Below are positions 45,854-57,263 of a stretch of 64,000 bases of DNA, piece after piece. The position numbers and the translations under genes are program-made. Source of the stretch: Chitinophaga pinensis. Its GTDB lineage: Bacteria > Pseudomonadota > Gammaproteobacteria > Burkholderiales > Burkholderiaceae_C. Location: the NCBI GenBank assembly GCA_943326015.2, contig CALPRQ020000011.1:1-64000 (forward strand), given 5' to 3'. A model generated the notes under the pieces. It ran no database searches. It was given only the letters and a program-made list of their open reading frames with translations, and was not told where the DNA came from. Positions within the stretch are counted from its first letter, which is position 1; every line of letters starts with the position of its first letter.

Positions 45854-46896
45854 GGCGCTACCTGCCCTCGACGCTGTTCGGGCGCCTGGCCGCCTTGCTG
45901 TTCGCGGCGGTGCTGGCCAGTCATGTGCTGGCGCTGACCCTGCTGTTCGAGTTGCGCCCGCCACCGCATGCCGGGCCGCGGGCCGTGGCCGGGCCTGGCG
46001 TGACGGCGCCACCGGAGCCGCACGCGCACCACGAGCGGCCACTGCTGCATCCGGGCTTGTTGCTCGATATCGGCGTGCGTCTGGGGGTTTTGATGCTGGC
46101 GGCCTGGGTCGGGGCGCGCTGGCTGTCGGCACCCATCCGGCAACTGGCGCATGCAGCGCAGGAGCTGGGCGAGAACATCGACCGCGCGCCCTTGCCCGAA
46201 ACCGGCACCGCCGAATGCCGCGAGGCCACCCGCGTGTTCAACCAGATGCAGCAGCGCATCCGCCAGCAAATCGCCGAGCGCGAGCATTTCGTGGCGGCCG
46301 TCTCGCACGACCTGCGCACGCCGCTGACCCGTTTGCGCCTGCGCGCCGAGTCGGTGCAAGAGGCCACCTTGCGTGAAGGCTGGTGCCGGGATGTCGCGGA
46401 GATGGAAGCCCTGGTCGGTGCCACGCTGGATTATCTGAGTGGCACGGCGGCGCCCGAACCGTTTGTCGTCGTGGACATGGAGGCCCTGGTCAACAGCCTG
46501 CTGGATGACGAGCTGGACTGCGGACACCGCGTCAGCCTGAGCGGCCAGGCCCGACCGTTGAGCGGGCAGCCGCGTGCCTTGCGGCGTTGTCTGGACAATC
46601 TGGTCGGCAATGCGATCCGCTATGGCAGCGAGGCCCGGATCGAACTCAGCGATGCGCCGCGGGCGCTGACGATCACGGTGCGCGACCGGGGCCCGGGCCT
46701 GCCGGCCGAGGAACTCGACAAGGTGATGGAGCCGTTCTACCGGGTGGAGGCGTCACGCCACCGCGATCACGGCGGGGTCGGCCTGGGGCTGGCGATCGCG
46801 CGCGATGTCGCCCGCAAGCACGGGGGCCACTTGAGCTTGAGCAACCTCCCGCAAGGCGGGCTGCTGGCCCGCCTGACCCTGCCGCGCCAGCCGTGA
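45850..46896 (+). CDS. Sensor histidine kinase
   Basis: A 348-residue kinase of CpxA/EnvZ style. TM1 (LAALLFAAVLASHVLALTLLF, about 13-33), a short His/Pro-rich periplasmic loop (PPPHAGPRAVAGPG ... EPHAHHERPLLHPG) that could sense metal or pH, TM2 (LLLDIGVRLGVLMLAAWVGA), HAMP, H-box HFVAAVSHDLRTPLTRLRLRAES, N-box RCLDNLVGNAIRYG, and G-boxes DRGPGLPAEE and GVGLGLAIARDV. The ATG overlaps the regulator stop (ATGA, 45850-45853). The cluster of His residues in the sensor loop is the main functional clue. Confidence 0.92.
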   Translation: MRRYLPSTLFGRLAALLFAAVLASHVLALTLLFELRPPPHAGPRAVAGPGVTAPPEPHAHHERPLLHPGLLLDIGVRLGVLMLAAWVGARWLSAPIRQLAHAAQELGENIDRAPLPETGTAECREATRVFNQMQQRIRQQIAEREHFVAAVSHDLRTPLTRLRLRAESVQEATLREGWCRDVAEMEALVGATLDYLSGTAAPEPFVVVDMEALVNSLLDDELDCGHRVSLSGQARPLSGQPRALRRCLDNLVGNAIRYGSEARIELSDAPRALTITVRDRGPGLPAEELDKVMEPFYRVEASRHRDHGGVGLGLAIARDVARKHGGHLSLSNLPQGGLLARLTLPRQP

Positions 46897-46918
46897 CCGG
46901 CTGGCGCGCCTCAAGGCC

Positions 46919-48031
<1,113 letters not shown>

Positions 48032-48037
48032 TCAGTC

Positions 48038-50113
48038 TCAGTTCTTTTCGCCGACGACGGCCAGCACGGTGGCGGCGACGTTCTCGGGGGTGAAGCCGAA
48101 ATGCTTGAACAGCACCGGCGCCGGAGCCGACTCGCCGTAGCGGTCGATGCCGACCACGGCGTCGCAGCGGTACTTCCACCAGCCGTCGGTCGAACCCATC
48201 TCGACCGCGATGCGCGGCAGGCCGGCCGGCAGCACGCTGGTCTTGTAGTCGCCGTCCTGGCGGTCGAAGGTGGTGGTGCTCGGCATCGAGACCACGCGCA
48301 CCGCGATGTCCTGCGCCGCCAGCATTTCCTGCGCCTTGACAGCCAGCTGCACTTCGGAGCCGGTGGCGATGATCACGGCCTTGGCCTTCTTGTTCTTCTT
48401 GAAGCCGACATCGACCGGCTCGCTCAGCACGTAGGCGCCCTTGGCGATGTTGTCCAGCGAGGCCTTGGGCGCGTAGGGCAGGTTCTGGCGGCTCAGCAGC
48501 AGCGCGGTCGGCCGGTCGGTGTTGCGCAGCGCAACCGTCCAGGCGACGGCGGTCTCGGCCGTGTCGCCCGGGCGCCAGACGTCCAGGTTCGGGATCAGGC
48601 GCAGGCTGGCGGCGTGTTCGATCGACTGGTGGGTCGGGCCGTCCTCGCCCAAGCCGATCGAGTCATGGGTGAACACATGCACCACGCGCTGCTTCATCAG
48701 CGCGGCCATGCGGATCGCGTTGCGGCTGTAGTCGCTGAAGGTCAGGAAGGTGCCGCCGTAGGGAATGTAGCCACCATGCAGCGCGAGGCCGTTCATGATC
48801 GCGGCCATGCCGAACTCGCGCACGCCGTAGTTGATGTGGCGACCGCCCTGGCCAGCCTCGTTCTTGACCACGGCGCCGGCGGCGTCGAAGCGCAGGTTGG
48901 GCGTGGACTTGGTGTTGGTCAGGTTGGAGCCGGTCAGGTCGGCCGAGCCGCCCAGCAGCTCGGGCAGCGCGGCGGTGAAGGCTTCCAGTGCCAGCTGGCT
49001 GGCCTTGCGGCTGGCCACGGTCTCGGCCTTGTCGTGGGCGGCGGCCAGCGTGTCGGCAGCGATCTGCTCGAAGTGCTTCGGCAGCTCGCCCTTCATGCGG
49101 CGCTCGAATTCCCTGGCTTCGCTCGGGAAGGCCTTCTTGTAGGCGGCAAAGCGCTCCTTCCAGGCCTTCTCGGCGGCCTTGCCGGCATCCTTGGCATCCC
49201 AGGCAGAGTAGACCTCTTTCGGGATCTCGAACGGGCCGCAAGTCCAGCCCAGCGTTTCGCGCGTGAGCTTGATTTCCTCGGCGCCGAGCGGCTCGCCGTG
49301 CGCCTTCGAGGTGTTGGCGCGGTTCGGGCTGCCCTTGCCGATATGGGTCTTGCAGCAGATCAGGGTCGGCTTGGTCGCGTCGAGCTTGGCCTGAGCGATG
49401 GCAGCATCGACCGCGTCGGCGTCATGGCCGTCGACGGCGCGGATCACGTTCCAGCCGCAGGCCTCGAAGCGCTTGGGCGTGTCGTCGATGAACCAGGGCG
49501 TGACCTGGCCGTCGATCGAGATGCCGTTGTCGTCGTAGAGCGCGATCAGCTTGCCCAGCTTCCAGGCGCCGGCCAGTGCGATGGCCTCGTGGCTGATGCC
49601 TTCCATCAGGCAGCCGTCGCCTAGGAAGACATAGGTGCGGTGATCGACGATCTCATGGCCGTCACGGTTGAACTCGGCCGCCAGCAGCTTCTCGGCCAGC
49701 GCGAAGCCGACCGCGTTGGTGATGCCCTGACCCAGCGGGCCGGTGGTGGTCTCGACGCCCGGGGTGTGACCGACTTCCGGGTGGCCGGCGGTCTTGGAGC
49801 CGAGCTGGCGGAAGTTCTTCAGCTCGCTCATCGGCAGCTTGTAGCCGCTCAGGTGCAGCAGCGCGTAGATCAGCATCGAGGCGTGGCCGTTCGACAGCAC
49901 GAAGCGGTCGCGGTCGAACCAGGCCGGGTTGACCGGATTGTGTTTGAGGTGGCGACCCCACAGCGCGACGGCCATGTCGGCCATGCCCATGGGCGCGCCC
50001 GGGTGGCCGGAGTTGGCTTGCTGCACGGCATCCATCGCCAGGGCGCGGATGGCGTTGGCCATGGTTTGCGCGTTGACGGCGGAGGCTGGGGAGGGGGTCT
50101 TGGCGACGGTCAT
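48038..50113 (-). CDS. tkt: Transketolase
   Basis: A 691-residue TPP enzyme of the non-oxidative pentose-phosphate/Calvin pathways. TPP/pyrimidine-domain features: [55 protein letters not shown] (TPP motif), and in the Pyr domain [29 protein letters not shown] and [16 protein letters not shown]. Start ATG 50113 ([11 protein letters not shown]). It is convergent with no direct neighbour upstream; gapA lies downstream on the same strand. Confidence 0.96.
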   Translation of the reverse strand: MTVAKTPSPASAVNAQTMANAIRALAMDAVQQANSGHPGAPMGMADMAVALWGRHLKHNPVNPAWFDRDRFVLSNGHASMLIYALLHLSGYKLPMSELKNFRQLGSKTAGHPEVGHTPGVETTTGPLGQGITNAVGFALAEKLLAAEFNRDGHEIVDHRTYVFLGDGCLMEGISHEAIALAGAWKLGKLIALYDDNGISIDGQVTPWFIDDTPKRFEACGWNVIRAVDGHDADAVDAAIAQAKLDATKPTLICCKTHIGKGSPNRANTSKAHGEPLGAEEIKLTRETLGWTCGPFEIPKEVYSAWDAKDAGKAAEKAWKERFAAYKKAFPSEAREFERRMKGELPKHFEQIAADTLAAAHDKAETVASRKASQLALEAFTAALPELLGGSADLTGSNLTNTKSTPNLRFDAAGAVVKNEAGQGGRHINYGVREFGMAAIMNGLALHGGYIPYGGTFLTFSDYSRNAIRMAALMKQRVVHVFTHDSIGLGEDGPTHQSIEHAASLRLIPNLDVWRPGDTAETAVAWTVALRNTDRPTALLLSRQNLPYAPKASLDNIAKGAYVLSEPVDVGFKKNKKAKAVIIATGSEVQLAVKAQEMLAAQDIAVRVVSMPSTTTFDRQDGDYKTSVLPAGLPRIAVEMGSTDGWWKYRCDAVVGIDRYGESAPAPVLFKHFGFTPENVAATVLAVVGEKN

Positions 50114-50181
50114 GGGAAGCCTCAAAAATCTAAACCCGGGATTTTATCTGGGCACCTCCGGCAGCCGCAAGAAACGGCGTT

Positions 50182-51795
50182 TCAATCGGGTTGGCGACAG
50201 ACCGGATCGCGTCGTTCGCGTTCCTCGCAATACTGCTCGCGCACCAGCCGTTCGAGCTCGCGCCGGCGCGCATCGATGATGGACAGCTCGGCGTGGTCGC
50301 TGCTGCGATCCTGGCGCGCCAGTGCCTGGGCCGACTTCATGCGGTCGAGCGCGCCGTTGAGGTCGAGTCGGGCGCGCTGGGCTTCGGCGCCTGCGCGCGC
50401 GGCCCGCACCGGCTGGCCCTGTTGCTGTGCCACCGTGGCCAGCGCCTGCCAGGCTGGCGCATCGTCGGGGTGCAGCGCCAGCCAGGTCTGCAGCCGCTGG
50501 CTGGCGGCATCGAGCGCCCGCGCGTCCGGCGCTGACGCGGCAGCCTGCGCGCCCAGCAGCAAGGCGGCGCGCCCGGGCGCAGCCAGCGCCTGCTCGCGCA
50601 GCGTCGTCCGTTCCAGGCCGGCCAGGCGATCGGTCTGGGTCAGCTGCATGGCTTCGAGCGCGAGCAGCTCCACCGCCTGGCGCACTGCTGCCTCGTCGGG
50701 CAGCGCTGCCAGCAGGCGGCCGAGCTGCTCCTGCGCCGTGCGCGGGTCGCGCAGCTTGGCAGCCGCCAGCGTGGCGCCATAGCGCAGGCCCAGCGTGGCC
50801 GGGTCGCGCAGCGGCGCGGCGTGCTGCCGTCCGGCCTGCGCCAGCGCCTGCAGCCGCTCGATCCGGGATTCGCCCAGCACCCGCGCCCGCGCCGCCATCA
50901 GCGCGTGCAGCGCAGGCGTGGCGCCAGCATGGCCGCCGGCATTGGGCGCGGCCAGCGCCAGCCGCGCGCGCATCTCGGCGATGCGCTCGGTGCTCAACGG
51001 GTGGCTGCGCAGGTAGGGGAAGGACCCGTCGTCGTTCAGCCGCGCGGCCTGCTGCAGCTTGTCGAACAGGGTTGCAAAGCCGGCGCCGTCGAAGCCGGCC
51101 TCGGTCATGACGCCGAAGCCGATCCGGTCGGCCTCGCGCTCCATGTCGCGCGAGAAATTGAGCTGGTTCTGCAGCGCCAGCGCCTGGCCGCCGACGATGG
51201 CCGCGCTGCCGATGTCGGCATTCTTCGCCTTGCTGGCCGCGACGGCACCCAGCACCATGGCCGCCAGCATCCAGGGCGCCTGTCGGCTCTGCTGGGTCAG
51301 CAGCCGTGCGATATGGCGCTGCGACACATGGCTGAGCTCGTGCGCCAGCACCGACGCCAGCTCGTCCGCGCTGGTCACGGTCGCCAGCAGCCCGGTGTGC
51401 ACGCCGAGGTAGCCGCCCGGCAGCGCAAAGGCGTTGACCGAGGGGTCGCGCAGCAGCAGCAGGCGCCAGGCGTAGCGCTGGTCGGCGTCGGGCGGCAGCT
51501 CGCCGCGCGCCTGCGCCGAAGCCAGCAGCGGCCGCCAGAGGTCCTGCAGGTAGCCGTCGAGCAGCGGGTCATCCAGATAGTCGGGGTCGCGGTAGATGGT
51601 GCGTGCGATCTGGTCGCCGATGCGGCGCTCATCGCCCAGCGTCATCTCGCCGCTGTCGCCCAGGCTGGGCAGCGCCAGGCCGGGACGGGCAGCCTCGGTC
51701 GCGGGGGCCTGGGCCTGCAGCCAGGTCGCCGGCAGACCTGCCAGCAGGACTGCGGCCAGCCAAGGCCGCCAGCGGGAACGGAAGGGAGCGCGCAT
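50182..51795 (-). CDS. M48 metallopeptidase with TPR-like repeats (BepA/YfgC type)
   Basis: A 537-residue periplasmic protease. Sec signal about residues 1-29 (..[19 protein letters not shown]), M48 peptidase domain with zinc motif [19 protein letters not shown] (HExxH) and a downstream third-ligand region [20 protein letters not shown], then a C-terminal helical TPR-like half (about 280-537) rich in Leu/Ala. This is the BepA architecture, which maintains outer-membrane assembly by degrading or chaperoning stalled LptD/BAM substrates. Its start is divergent from moaC. Confidence 0.9.
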   Translation of the reverse strand: MRAPFRSRWRPWLAAVLLAGLPATWLQAQAPATEAARPGLALPSLGDSGEMTLGDERRIGDQIARTIYRDPDYLDDPLLDGYLQDLWRPLLASAQARGELPPDADQRYAWRLLLLRDPSVNAFALPGGYLGVHTGLLATVTSADELASVLAHELSHVSQRHIARLLTQQSRQAPWMLAAMVLGAVAASKAKNADIGSAAIVGGQALALQNQLNFSRDMEREADRIGFGVMTEAGFDGAGFATLFDKLQQAARLNDDGSFPYLRSHPLSTERIAEMRARLALAAPNAGGHAGATPALHALMAARARVLGESRIERLQALAQAGRQHAAPLRDPATLGLRYGATLAAAKLRDPRTAQEQLGRLLAALPDEAAVRQAVELLALEAMQLTQTDRLAGLERTTLREQALAAPGRAALLLGAQAAASAPDARALDAASQRLQTWLALHPDDAPAWQALATVAQQQGQPVRAARAGAEAQRARLDLNGALDRMKSAQALARQDRSSDHAELSIIDARRRELERLVREQYCEERERRDPVCRQPD

Positions 51796-51842
51796 CGCCG
51801 TATCATGCCTGTTTCAGAACCCGATCACAGCAGGCGACCCAG

Positions 51843-52325
51843 ATGAGCGACTCCCCACTCACCCATTTCGATGCCAGCGGCCAGGCGCACATGGTCGATG
51901 TCGGCGCCAAGGCGCAGACGCACCGGATCGCGCTGGCGCAGGGCCGCATCAGCATGCAGCCCGCGACCTTCGAGCTGGTCGTGCACGGCAGCCCCAAGAA
52001 GGGCGATGTGCTGGGCGTGGCGCGGCTGGCCGGCATCATGGGTGCCAAGCGCACCGCCGACCTGATCCCGCTCTGCCACCCGATCGCGCTCACGCGGGTG
52101 GCGGTCGAGTTCGAGCTGCTCGAAGCCGAGCATGCCGTTGTCTGCCGCGTCAGCGCCGAGACCGTCGGCCCGACCGGCGTCGAGATGGAAGCGCTGACCG
52201 CCGTCAACTGCGCCCTGCTGACGATCTACGACATGTGCAAGGCCGCCGACCGCGGCATGGTGATCTCCGACATCCGGCTGCTGGAGAAGCATGGCGGCAA
52301 GTCGGGGAGTTTCGTCAGCGTTTGA
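51843..52325 (+). CDS. moaC: Cyclic pyranopterin monophosphate synthase MoaC
   Basis: A 160-residue enzyme of molybdenum-cofactor biosynthesis (3',8-cH2GTP to cPMP). Core motifs: [50 protein letters not shown], and the catalytic [26 protein letters not shown], ending [16 protein letters not shown]. The ATG 51843 has no internal alternative. Other mo genes are not in the window. Confidence 0.96.
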   Translation: MSDSPLTHFDASGQAHMVDVGAKAQTHRIALAQGRISMQPATFELVVHGSPKKGDVLGVARLAGIMGAKRTADLIPLCHPIALTRVAVEFELLEAEHAVVCRVSAETVGPTGVEMEALTAVNCALLTIYDMCKAADRGMVISDIRLLEKHGGKSGSFVSV

Positions 52326-52334
52326 TCAGCAGCC

Positions 52335-52880
52335 TCAAACCGCCTGCGCCCTGATCCAGTTCACCAGCTTGTCCAGGAACAGTTGGCCTTCCTCGTTGAC
52401 CAGATAGGCCTCGGCTTCCTTCGAGTCGACGCAGGCCAGCAGCTTGTCCTTGAGCTCGCCTTGCTGTTGCAGCAGCCACAGCAGCTTGGCGCCGAGCTTC
52501 TGCGGCAGCTCGTTGCGGTGGATCAGCGTCGCCGCGCCCTTGGCACCGGGCGGTTGAATGCGGAAGATGACCAGCTCGGGGTTCGGCGTGCGCTGGCGGC
52601 GCTCCTTGCGGTTTTCCTCGACCTCCGCCCGGGTGACAGGGGCGGCGGCAGGTGCAGTCCAGTGGCTCAGTTCAGCACGAGAGCTCAGCTGGTCCAGCGT
52701 GATGCCATAAGTCACGATCTGCTTGACGATGTCGTCGATCACCTTGACGCAATCGGTCTTCCAGCTCGATAGCTCGGCGTTGAGCTGTGTGAATGTCCGC
52801 AGTTCTTCGGCGCTCAGCGCCTGCTGCTGCTGGATCTTGCGGACGAGTTGTTCGAGTTCGGTTTGCCTGGGGAATTTCAT
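52335..52880 (-). CDS. Conserved hypothetical protein
   Basis: A 181-residue soluble protein I do not recognise. N-terminal half helical with heptad-like character (LEQLVRKIQQQQALSAEELRTFTQLNAELSSW), a central IVTYGITLDQLSSRAEL, a basic EENRKERRQRTPNPELVIFRIQPPGAKGAA stretch, and a helical C terminus. It begins only four bases downstream of the chemoreceptor stop on the same strand (52885 to 52880), so it is probably cotranscribed with that receptor; a signalling accessory role is speculation. ATG 52880. Confidence 0.65.
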   Translation of the reverse strand: MKFPRQTELEQLVRKIQQQQALSAEELRTFTQLNAELSSWKTDCVKVIDDIVKQIVTYGITLDQLSSRAELSHWTAPAAAPVTRAEVEENRKERRQRTPNPELVIFRIQPPGAKGAATLIHRNELPQKLGAKLLWLLQQQGELKDKLLACVDSKEAEAYLVNEEGQLFLDKLVNWIRAQAV

Positions 52881-52884
52881 AGAT

Positions 52885-54441
52885 TCAGTTTAGTTTGAAG
52901 ACCGAGACGGTCTGTACCAGTTCCTGTGCCTGCTCGTGCAGGCTGGTCGCGGCGGCGGCCATCTCCTCGACCAGCGTGGCGTTCTGCTGCGTGGCCTGGT
53001 CCATCTGCATCACGGCTTCGCCGACCTGCCCCACGCCCGCGCTTTGCTCGACGCTGGCCGCGCTGATCTCGCCCATGATGTCGGTCACGCGCCGGATGCC
53101 CGCCACCACCTCGTTCATGGTCGCGCCGGCCTGGTCCACCTGCACCGAGCCCTGCTCGACGCGATCGACGCTGGTCGTGATCAGACCCTTGATCTCCTTG
53201 GCCGCCTCGGCGCTGCGCACCGCCAGGCTGCGCACTTCGGCCGCCACCACGGCAAAACCGCGCCCCTGCTCGCCGGCTCGCGCCGCCTCCACCGAGGCGT
53301 TCAAGGCCAGGATGTTGGTCTGGAAGGCGATGCCGTCGATGACGCCGATGATGTCGGCAATGCGGCGCGAGCTGTCGTTGATGCCCTTCATCGTGTCGAC
53401 CACCTGGGCCACCATCTCGCCGCCCTTGACCGCGATCTCGCTGGCGCTCTGGGCCAGCTGGTTGGCCTGGCGCGCGTTGTCCGAGTTCTGCCGCACGGTC
53501 GAGCCCAGCCGCTCCATCGAGGCCGAGGTTTCCTCCAGCGCGCTGGCCTGGTTCTCGGTCCGGCCAGACAACTCCATATTGCCCTGGGCGATCTGCTCGC
53601 TGGCGCTGGCCAGGTTTTCGGAGCTCCGGTGCACCTGACGCACCATCTTCGCCAGCTGCTCGCGCATGGACTGGAGCGCCGTCAGCAGGTTGTCGGAGTC
53701 TGGGTATTTGATGTCGATCCTGGTGCCCAGGTCGCCGGCCGCGATGCGTCGCGTGATTTCGGCCGCGTAGCGGGGCTCGCCGCCGAGTTGCTGCAGGATG
53801 CTGCGCGAGATCAGCAGGCTCAGGGCCAGCACCGCCAGCATCAGCACCAGCACCCCCGCCACCAGGCCGGTGGCGCGCTGCATCAGCGTGGCGTTCACGC
53901 TGTCCACGTAGATGCCCGAACCGATGATCCAGCTCCAGCTGCTCAAGCCCTTGACATACGAGATCTTGGGCTGCGGTGTCTCGCTGCCGGGCTTGGGCCA
54001 CTGGTAGCTGACGAAGCCCTCGCCATGCTGCCTGACGTCATCGATCATCTCCTGGAAGAAGAGCTTGCCGTCCGGGTCCTTGGCGGCTTTCATGTTGACG
54101 CCGTTGAGCTTGGCCTGTATGGGGTGCATCAGCATCTTGCCCTGCATGTCCTGGACCCAGAAGTACTCGCCCTGCCCATAGCGCAGGTCCTTGATCGCGG
54201 CCATGGCCTGTTGCTGGGCCAGCTCGCGCGACAGGCTGCCTTGGCGTTCGAGCGATTCGAAGTAGGTCGCGATGCCGATGGCCGTTTCCACCGTCTGCTG
54301 CACGTTGCGTTCCCGTTCTTTCAGCAACAGTTGGTGTTCCGTGAACAGGAAGACTGCCGTCAGCGCGGCAATGCCCAGCAAGGCGCTGATGATCAGGGTT
54401 ATTAATCTTGTGGAAACGGAAGTATTCTTTATGTTAAACAT
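52885..54441 (-). CDS. Methyl-accepting chemotaxis protein with Cache sensor
   Basis: A 518-residue receptor from ATG 54441 ([13 protein letters not shown]). TM1 ([19 protein letters not shown]), a periplasmic single-Cache (sCache_2) domain with [20 protein letters not shown] .. [10 protein letters not shown] .. [20 protein letters not shown]2 ([20 protein letters not shown]), HAMP, and signalling hairpin. The sCache_2 fold typically binds small carboxylates such as lactate, propionate or C2-C4 acids. The cytoplasmic domain is nearly identical to that of the receptor at 36.8-38.4 kb over 572 bp. Followed by the hypothetical gene at 4-bp spacing. Confidence 0.93.
   Translation of the reverse strand: MFNIKNTSVSTRLITLIISALLGIAALTAVFLFTEHQLLLKERERNVQQTVETAIGIATYFESLERQGSLSRELAQQQAMAAIKDLRYGQGEYFWVQDMQGKMLMHPIQAKLNGVNMKAAKDPDGKLFFQEMIDDVRQHGEGFVSYQWPKPGSETPQPKISYVKGLSSWSWIIGSGIYVDSVNATLMQRATGLVAGVLVLMLAVLALSLLISRSILQQLGGEPRYAAEITRRIAAGDLGTRIDIKYPDSDNLLTALQSMREQLAKMVRQVHRSSENLASASEQIAQGNMELSGRTENQASALEETSASMERLGSTVRQNSDNARQANQLAQSASEIAVKGGEMVAQVVDTMKGINDSSRRIADIIGVIDGIAFQTNILALNASVEAARAGEQGRGFAVVAAEVRSLAVRSAEAAKEIKGLITTSVDRVEQGSVQVDQAGATMNEVVAGIRRVTDIMGEISAASVEQSAGVGQVGEAVMQMDQATQQNATLVEEMAAAATSLHEQAQELVQTVSVFKLN
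52979..53550 (-). repeat. Inverted repeat copy 2, inside chemoreceptor signalling domain
   Basis: Counterpart of 37745-38316 on the opposite strand; see that entry. Differences are sparse, for example at codons giving R/Q and A/V substitutions, so the two copies are close paralogs or partly homogenised by gene conversion. Confidence 0.85.
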
Positions 54442-54625
54442 GTCTGGGGGGTATGAAGGCGGCACGGTGGCCTTGATGGCTCAGGTCCAGTTGCCAGCGG
54501 ATCTTGCGCTGGCGTTTTCAAGCGCTTACGTGATCAAAATGTATCCAACCATTTCCAATAGTCGAATGGATCATACATAAAGTTGAAGGGCTGCCAGTTC
54601 GTCCGAGTCCGGCTGGCTGCGCGCG

Positions 54626-54661
54626 TAAAAAAGCCGCCAAGCTCCTGCGAGCTGGGCGGCC
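54626..54661 (-). terminator. Intrinsic terminator for winged-helix gene
   Basis: On the minus strand, GCCGCCCAGCTCGC, then AGGAGCTTGGCGGC followed by TTTTTT: a roughly 11-13-bp stem with U-tract 30 bp after the stop of the regulator gene at 54692. Confidence 0.8.
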
Positions 54662-54691
54662 AAGCCTTGGGTCTGAAATGAAGGTGGGCGA

Positions 54692-55048
54692 TCAGGCCTG
54701 ACGCGCAGCGTCCATGCACTGACCGAGCTGGTCGAAGCACTGGTCGGCCAGCGGGGTCGGCATCACGTACTTGGTACGGCTGTCGATGGTGTCGTTGATC
54801 AGCATGATCATGCCCTTGGCGCGCAGCGTCTTGAGGCGGCGGTGCACGGTGCTGGGCGAAATCTCCTTGGACATGTGCATGGCTTCCAGCACGGTGATCT
54901 GCTTGCCGGTGTGCCAGACGGCGGCGAAGCTGTCCAGCAGCGACTGCTCGACCGCGTCCAGCATCGGGAAGGTCGGCAGGTCACGGATGGCCTTGACCAG
55001 ATTGAGGAACTTCAGATAGGCCTGTGAATGGTGGGTGCTCGTTTGCAT
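54692..55048 (-). CDS. MarR-like winged-helix transcriptional regulator
   Basis: A 118-residue small DNA-binding protein: a helical N terminus (QAYLKFLNLVKAIRDLPTFPMLDAVEQSLLDSFAAVWHTGKQITVL) and a winged HTH with EAMHMSKEISPSTVHRRLKTLRAKGMIMLINDTIDSRTKYVMPT, where ISPSTVHRRLKTLRAKG is the recognition helix and the last strands form the wing. It is a single-domain regulator, shorter than typical MarR. Divergent from uspA at about 210 bp; no operator could be identified. A strong terminator follows. Confidence 0.8.
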   Translation of the reverse strand: MQTSTHHSQAYLKFLNLVKAIRDLPTFPMLDAVEQSLLDSFAAVWHTGKQITVLEAMHMSKEISPSTVHRRLKTLRAKGMIMLINDTIDSRTKYVMPTPLADQCFDQLGQCMDAARQA

Positions 55049-55257
55049 GTTGCTAACTATATCGTGTCAGTGCGGCCGAAATCAAGAGGCAGAACAACTT
55101 GTAACGGAAAAAGGGGTGGAATTATCGCTCCTGCCGGCCCGCCTGGCCGCCGCTTGAGGGTAAACCCTGCTGTCGGCCCGGCCACCCGGGGCGGCCCTGG
55201 CCTATGATGTCCGCAGGAGGGTCGCCGTCCGGGCGGCCGTACAGAAGGCTGGATATC

Positions 55258-55743
55258 ATGAAATTGCTCGTCCCGATCGATGGTTCCGAACTGGCGCTGC
55301 AGGCGCTGCAGCATGCGATTGACCTGGCGCGCGCCGGGCTGGCGGTCGAGCTGGTGCTCGCCAACGTGCAGGAGCCGGCATCGACCTATGAACTGCTGAC
55401 GCTGCACGATCCCGAGGCGCTGGCCGAGGTGGCAGTCGGAGCTGGTCGCGATCTGATGGCGCCCGCGGTGCAGCTCGCCGACGTCGCTGGCCTGCCTTAT
55501 GCCGAGACCGTGGTGGTCGGCGACGTGGTGCCTGCGCTGCTTGAACTGCTGGAGGAGGAGGGCTGCGAGGCGATTGTCATGGGCAGCCACGGCATGGGCC
55601 TGGTGCGCAGCGCGCTGGGCTCGGTCTCGCGCGCCATGCTCGAGCAGGCACCGGTGCCGGTGACCTTCGTCAAGGCCCGGCCCGAACCCGAGCAGGAAGC
55701 CGATTCGGGCGACGACGAGGACCTCGTGGCCGACGCGGACTGA
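55258..55743 (+). CDS. Universal stress protein family
   Basis: A 161-residue UspA-fold protein beginning MKLLVPIDGSELALQALQHAI and with the ATP-binding loop IVMGSHGMGLVRSALGSVSRAMLEQAPVPVTFVK (G-2x-G-9x-G[S/T] pattern, about 121-147). It has an acidic C-terminal tail (EPEQEADSGDDEDLVADAD). USPs bind nucleotides and accompany stress survival; no partner is implied here. ATG 55258 is preferred over the upstream one because it starts the conserved beta strand. Confidence 0.92.
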   Translation: MKLLVPIDGSELALQALQHAIDLARAGLAVELVLANVQEPASTYELLTLHDPEALAEVAVGAGRDLMAPAVQLADVAGLPYAETVVVGDVVPALLELLEEEGCEAIVMGSHGMGLVRSALGSVSRAMLEQAPVPVTFVKARPEPEQEADSGDDEDLVADAD

Positions 55744-55764
55744 GGTCCGGCCAGCCGCCCGGTC

Positions 55765-56400
55765 TCAGCCGCTGAGCACCGGGAAGATCTTGACCAGTCC
55801 GGCCGCCATCACCTCGACCGAGATCGCCGCCAGGATCAGGCCCATGATCCGCGTCATCACGTTGATGCCGGTCTTGCCCAGGATGCGCTCGATCGGTTCG
55901 GCCAGCGTGAAACAGATCGCGGTGGCCAGCCCGATCACCACGCCGTAGCCCACCAGCGCGGCGTGCTGCAGCAGCGTCCTGGCCTGGTCGGCGTAGATCA
56001 CGACGGTCGACATCGTGGCCGGGCCGGTCAGCAGCGGGATGGTCAGCGGCACCACCGCGATCGAGGCCCGCGCGGAGGCATCGTCGACCTCGTCGGGCGT
56101 GGTGCGCGCCTCGGCCGGCTGGGCGTTGAGCATCGACAGCGCCGAGGTCAGGAGCAGCATGCCGCCGCCGACCTGGAAGCTCGCCAGCGAGATGCCGAAG
56201 AAGTCCAGGATCTGCAGGCCCAGCAGCGCGCAGCCCGCGATCACGGCGAAGGCGCTGCACGAGGCGATCAGCACCGTGCGGCGGCGCTGCGCCTCGGAAA
56301 ACCCTTGCGTGTAGTGGATGAAGAAGGGCACGATCGCCAGTGGGTTGACGATGGCCAGCAGGGTGATCAGCGGCTTGAAGTCCATCGCCGCATTGTGCAT
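55765..56400 (-). CDS. MarC-family integral membrane protein
   Basis: A 211-residue, six-TM inner-membrane protein of the MarC/UPF0056 family (signature DFKPLITLLAIVNPLAIVPFFI and TIPLLTGPATMSTVVIYAD, with NPL and GP motifs). Although named for multiple antibiotic resistance, its activity is not established. Start may be ATG 56400 or the internal ATG at 56385 (MDFKPLI). It is convergent with the usp gene and divergent from the dienelactone hydrolase. Confidence 0.9.
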   Translation of the reverse strand: MHNAAMDFKPLITLLAIVNPLAIVPFFIHYTQGFSEAQRRRTVLIASCSAFAVIAGCALLGLQILDFFGISLASFQVGGGMLLLTSALSMLNAQPAEARTTPDEVDDASARASIAVVPLTIPLLTGPATMSTVVIYADQARTLLQHAALVGYGVVIGLATAICFTLAEPIERILGKTGINVMTRIMGLILAAISVEVMAAGLVKIFPVLSG

Positions 56401-56459
56401 GTGAGGGGCGCCGGATTCCGCTAATCTTGCAGGTTCCGTACTACAGAAGGATGTTTTTC

Positions 56460-57149
56460 ATGGGCCAGTTCATCGATATCGTTGCCGCCGACGGCTTCAC
56501 TTGTTCTGCCTACCTGGCCGAGCCAGTCGGCCAGCCGCGTGGCGCCGTCGTGGTGCTGCAGGAGATCTTCGGCGTCAACTCGCATGTCCGCGCCGTGGCA
56601 GACGGCTATGCGGCGCAAGGCTACCTCGCGCTCGCGCCTTCGACCTTCGAGCGCGTCAAGTCCGGCGTCGAGCTCGGCTACACCGACGCCGACATGCAGG
56701 CCGGCTTCGCGCTCAAGCTGGCGGTCGAGGCGCTGCCGGCGCCCGGCGTGCTGGCCGACATCCAGGCCGCCATCGACGAAGCGGCCCGCCGCAGCGGCGG
56801 CAAGGTCGGCGTCGTCGGCTATTGCTGGGGCGGCCTGCTGACCTGGCGCAGCGCCTGCGAGCTGCAGGGCCTGGCGGCAGCCGTGCCCTACTACGGCGGC
56901 GGCATGACCACCCCCGACGAGGTCGCGCGCAGCCCGAAATGCCCGGTGCTGGCGCATTTCGCCGAGCAGGACAACTGGATTCCGATGGATACGGTCGAGA
57001 CCTTCCGCACCGCCCAGCCCGGCGTCGAGGTGCACAGCTATGACGCCCACCACGGCTTCAACTGCGACCAGCGCGGTGCCTCGCACCCGCCTTCGGCCGC
57101 GCTGGCGCGCGAGCGCACGCTGGCTTTCCTTGCCCGACAGCTCGGCTGA
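56460..57149 (+). CDS. Dienelactone hydrolase family protein
   Basis: A 229-residue alpha/beta hydrolase of the carboxymethylenebutenolidase (DLH) type: MGQFIDIVAADGFTCSAYLAEPVGQPRGAVVVLQEIFGVNSHVRAVADGYA, nucleophile elbow GYCWGG with Cys as nucleophile (Cys in VVGYCWGGLL, near residue 123), acidic loop near QDNWIPMD and His in HHGFNCD. It hydrolyses dienelactones in chloroaromatic or aromatic degradation. ATG 56460 preferred; an alternative ATG is 9 bp upstream. Confidence 0.9.
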   Translation: MGQFIDIVAADGFTCSAYLAEPVGQPRGAVVVLQEIFGVNSHVRAVADGYAAQGYLALAPSTFERVKSGVELGYTDADMQAGFALKLAVEALPAPGVLADIQAAIDEAARRSGGKVGVVGYCWGGLLTWRSACELQGLAAAVPYYGGGMTTPDEVARSPKCPVLAHFAEQDNWIPMDTVETFRTAQPGVEVHSYDAHHGFNCDQRGASHPPSAALARERTLAFLARQLG

Positions 57150-57194
57150 TTTCCAGGTTGACCTCTGGCGCCGGTTGCTGGCGCATTGACATGA

Positions 57195-57230
57195 AAAACC
57201 CCCTGAGCGTCTTCCGACGGCAGGGGTTTT
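57195..57230. terminator. Bidirectional terminator between dienelactone hydrolase and phoX
   Basis: AAAACCCCCTG, AGCGTCTTCCGACGG, CAGGGGTTTT: a long stem with A-rich left and T-rich right flanks, so it can terminate both the plus-strand hydrolase gene and the minus-strand PhoX gene. Confidence 0.85.
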
Positions 57231-57263
57231 GCGCTGTTGCATGGGCCTGGAGGCCCCGCAGCG

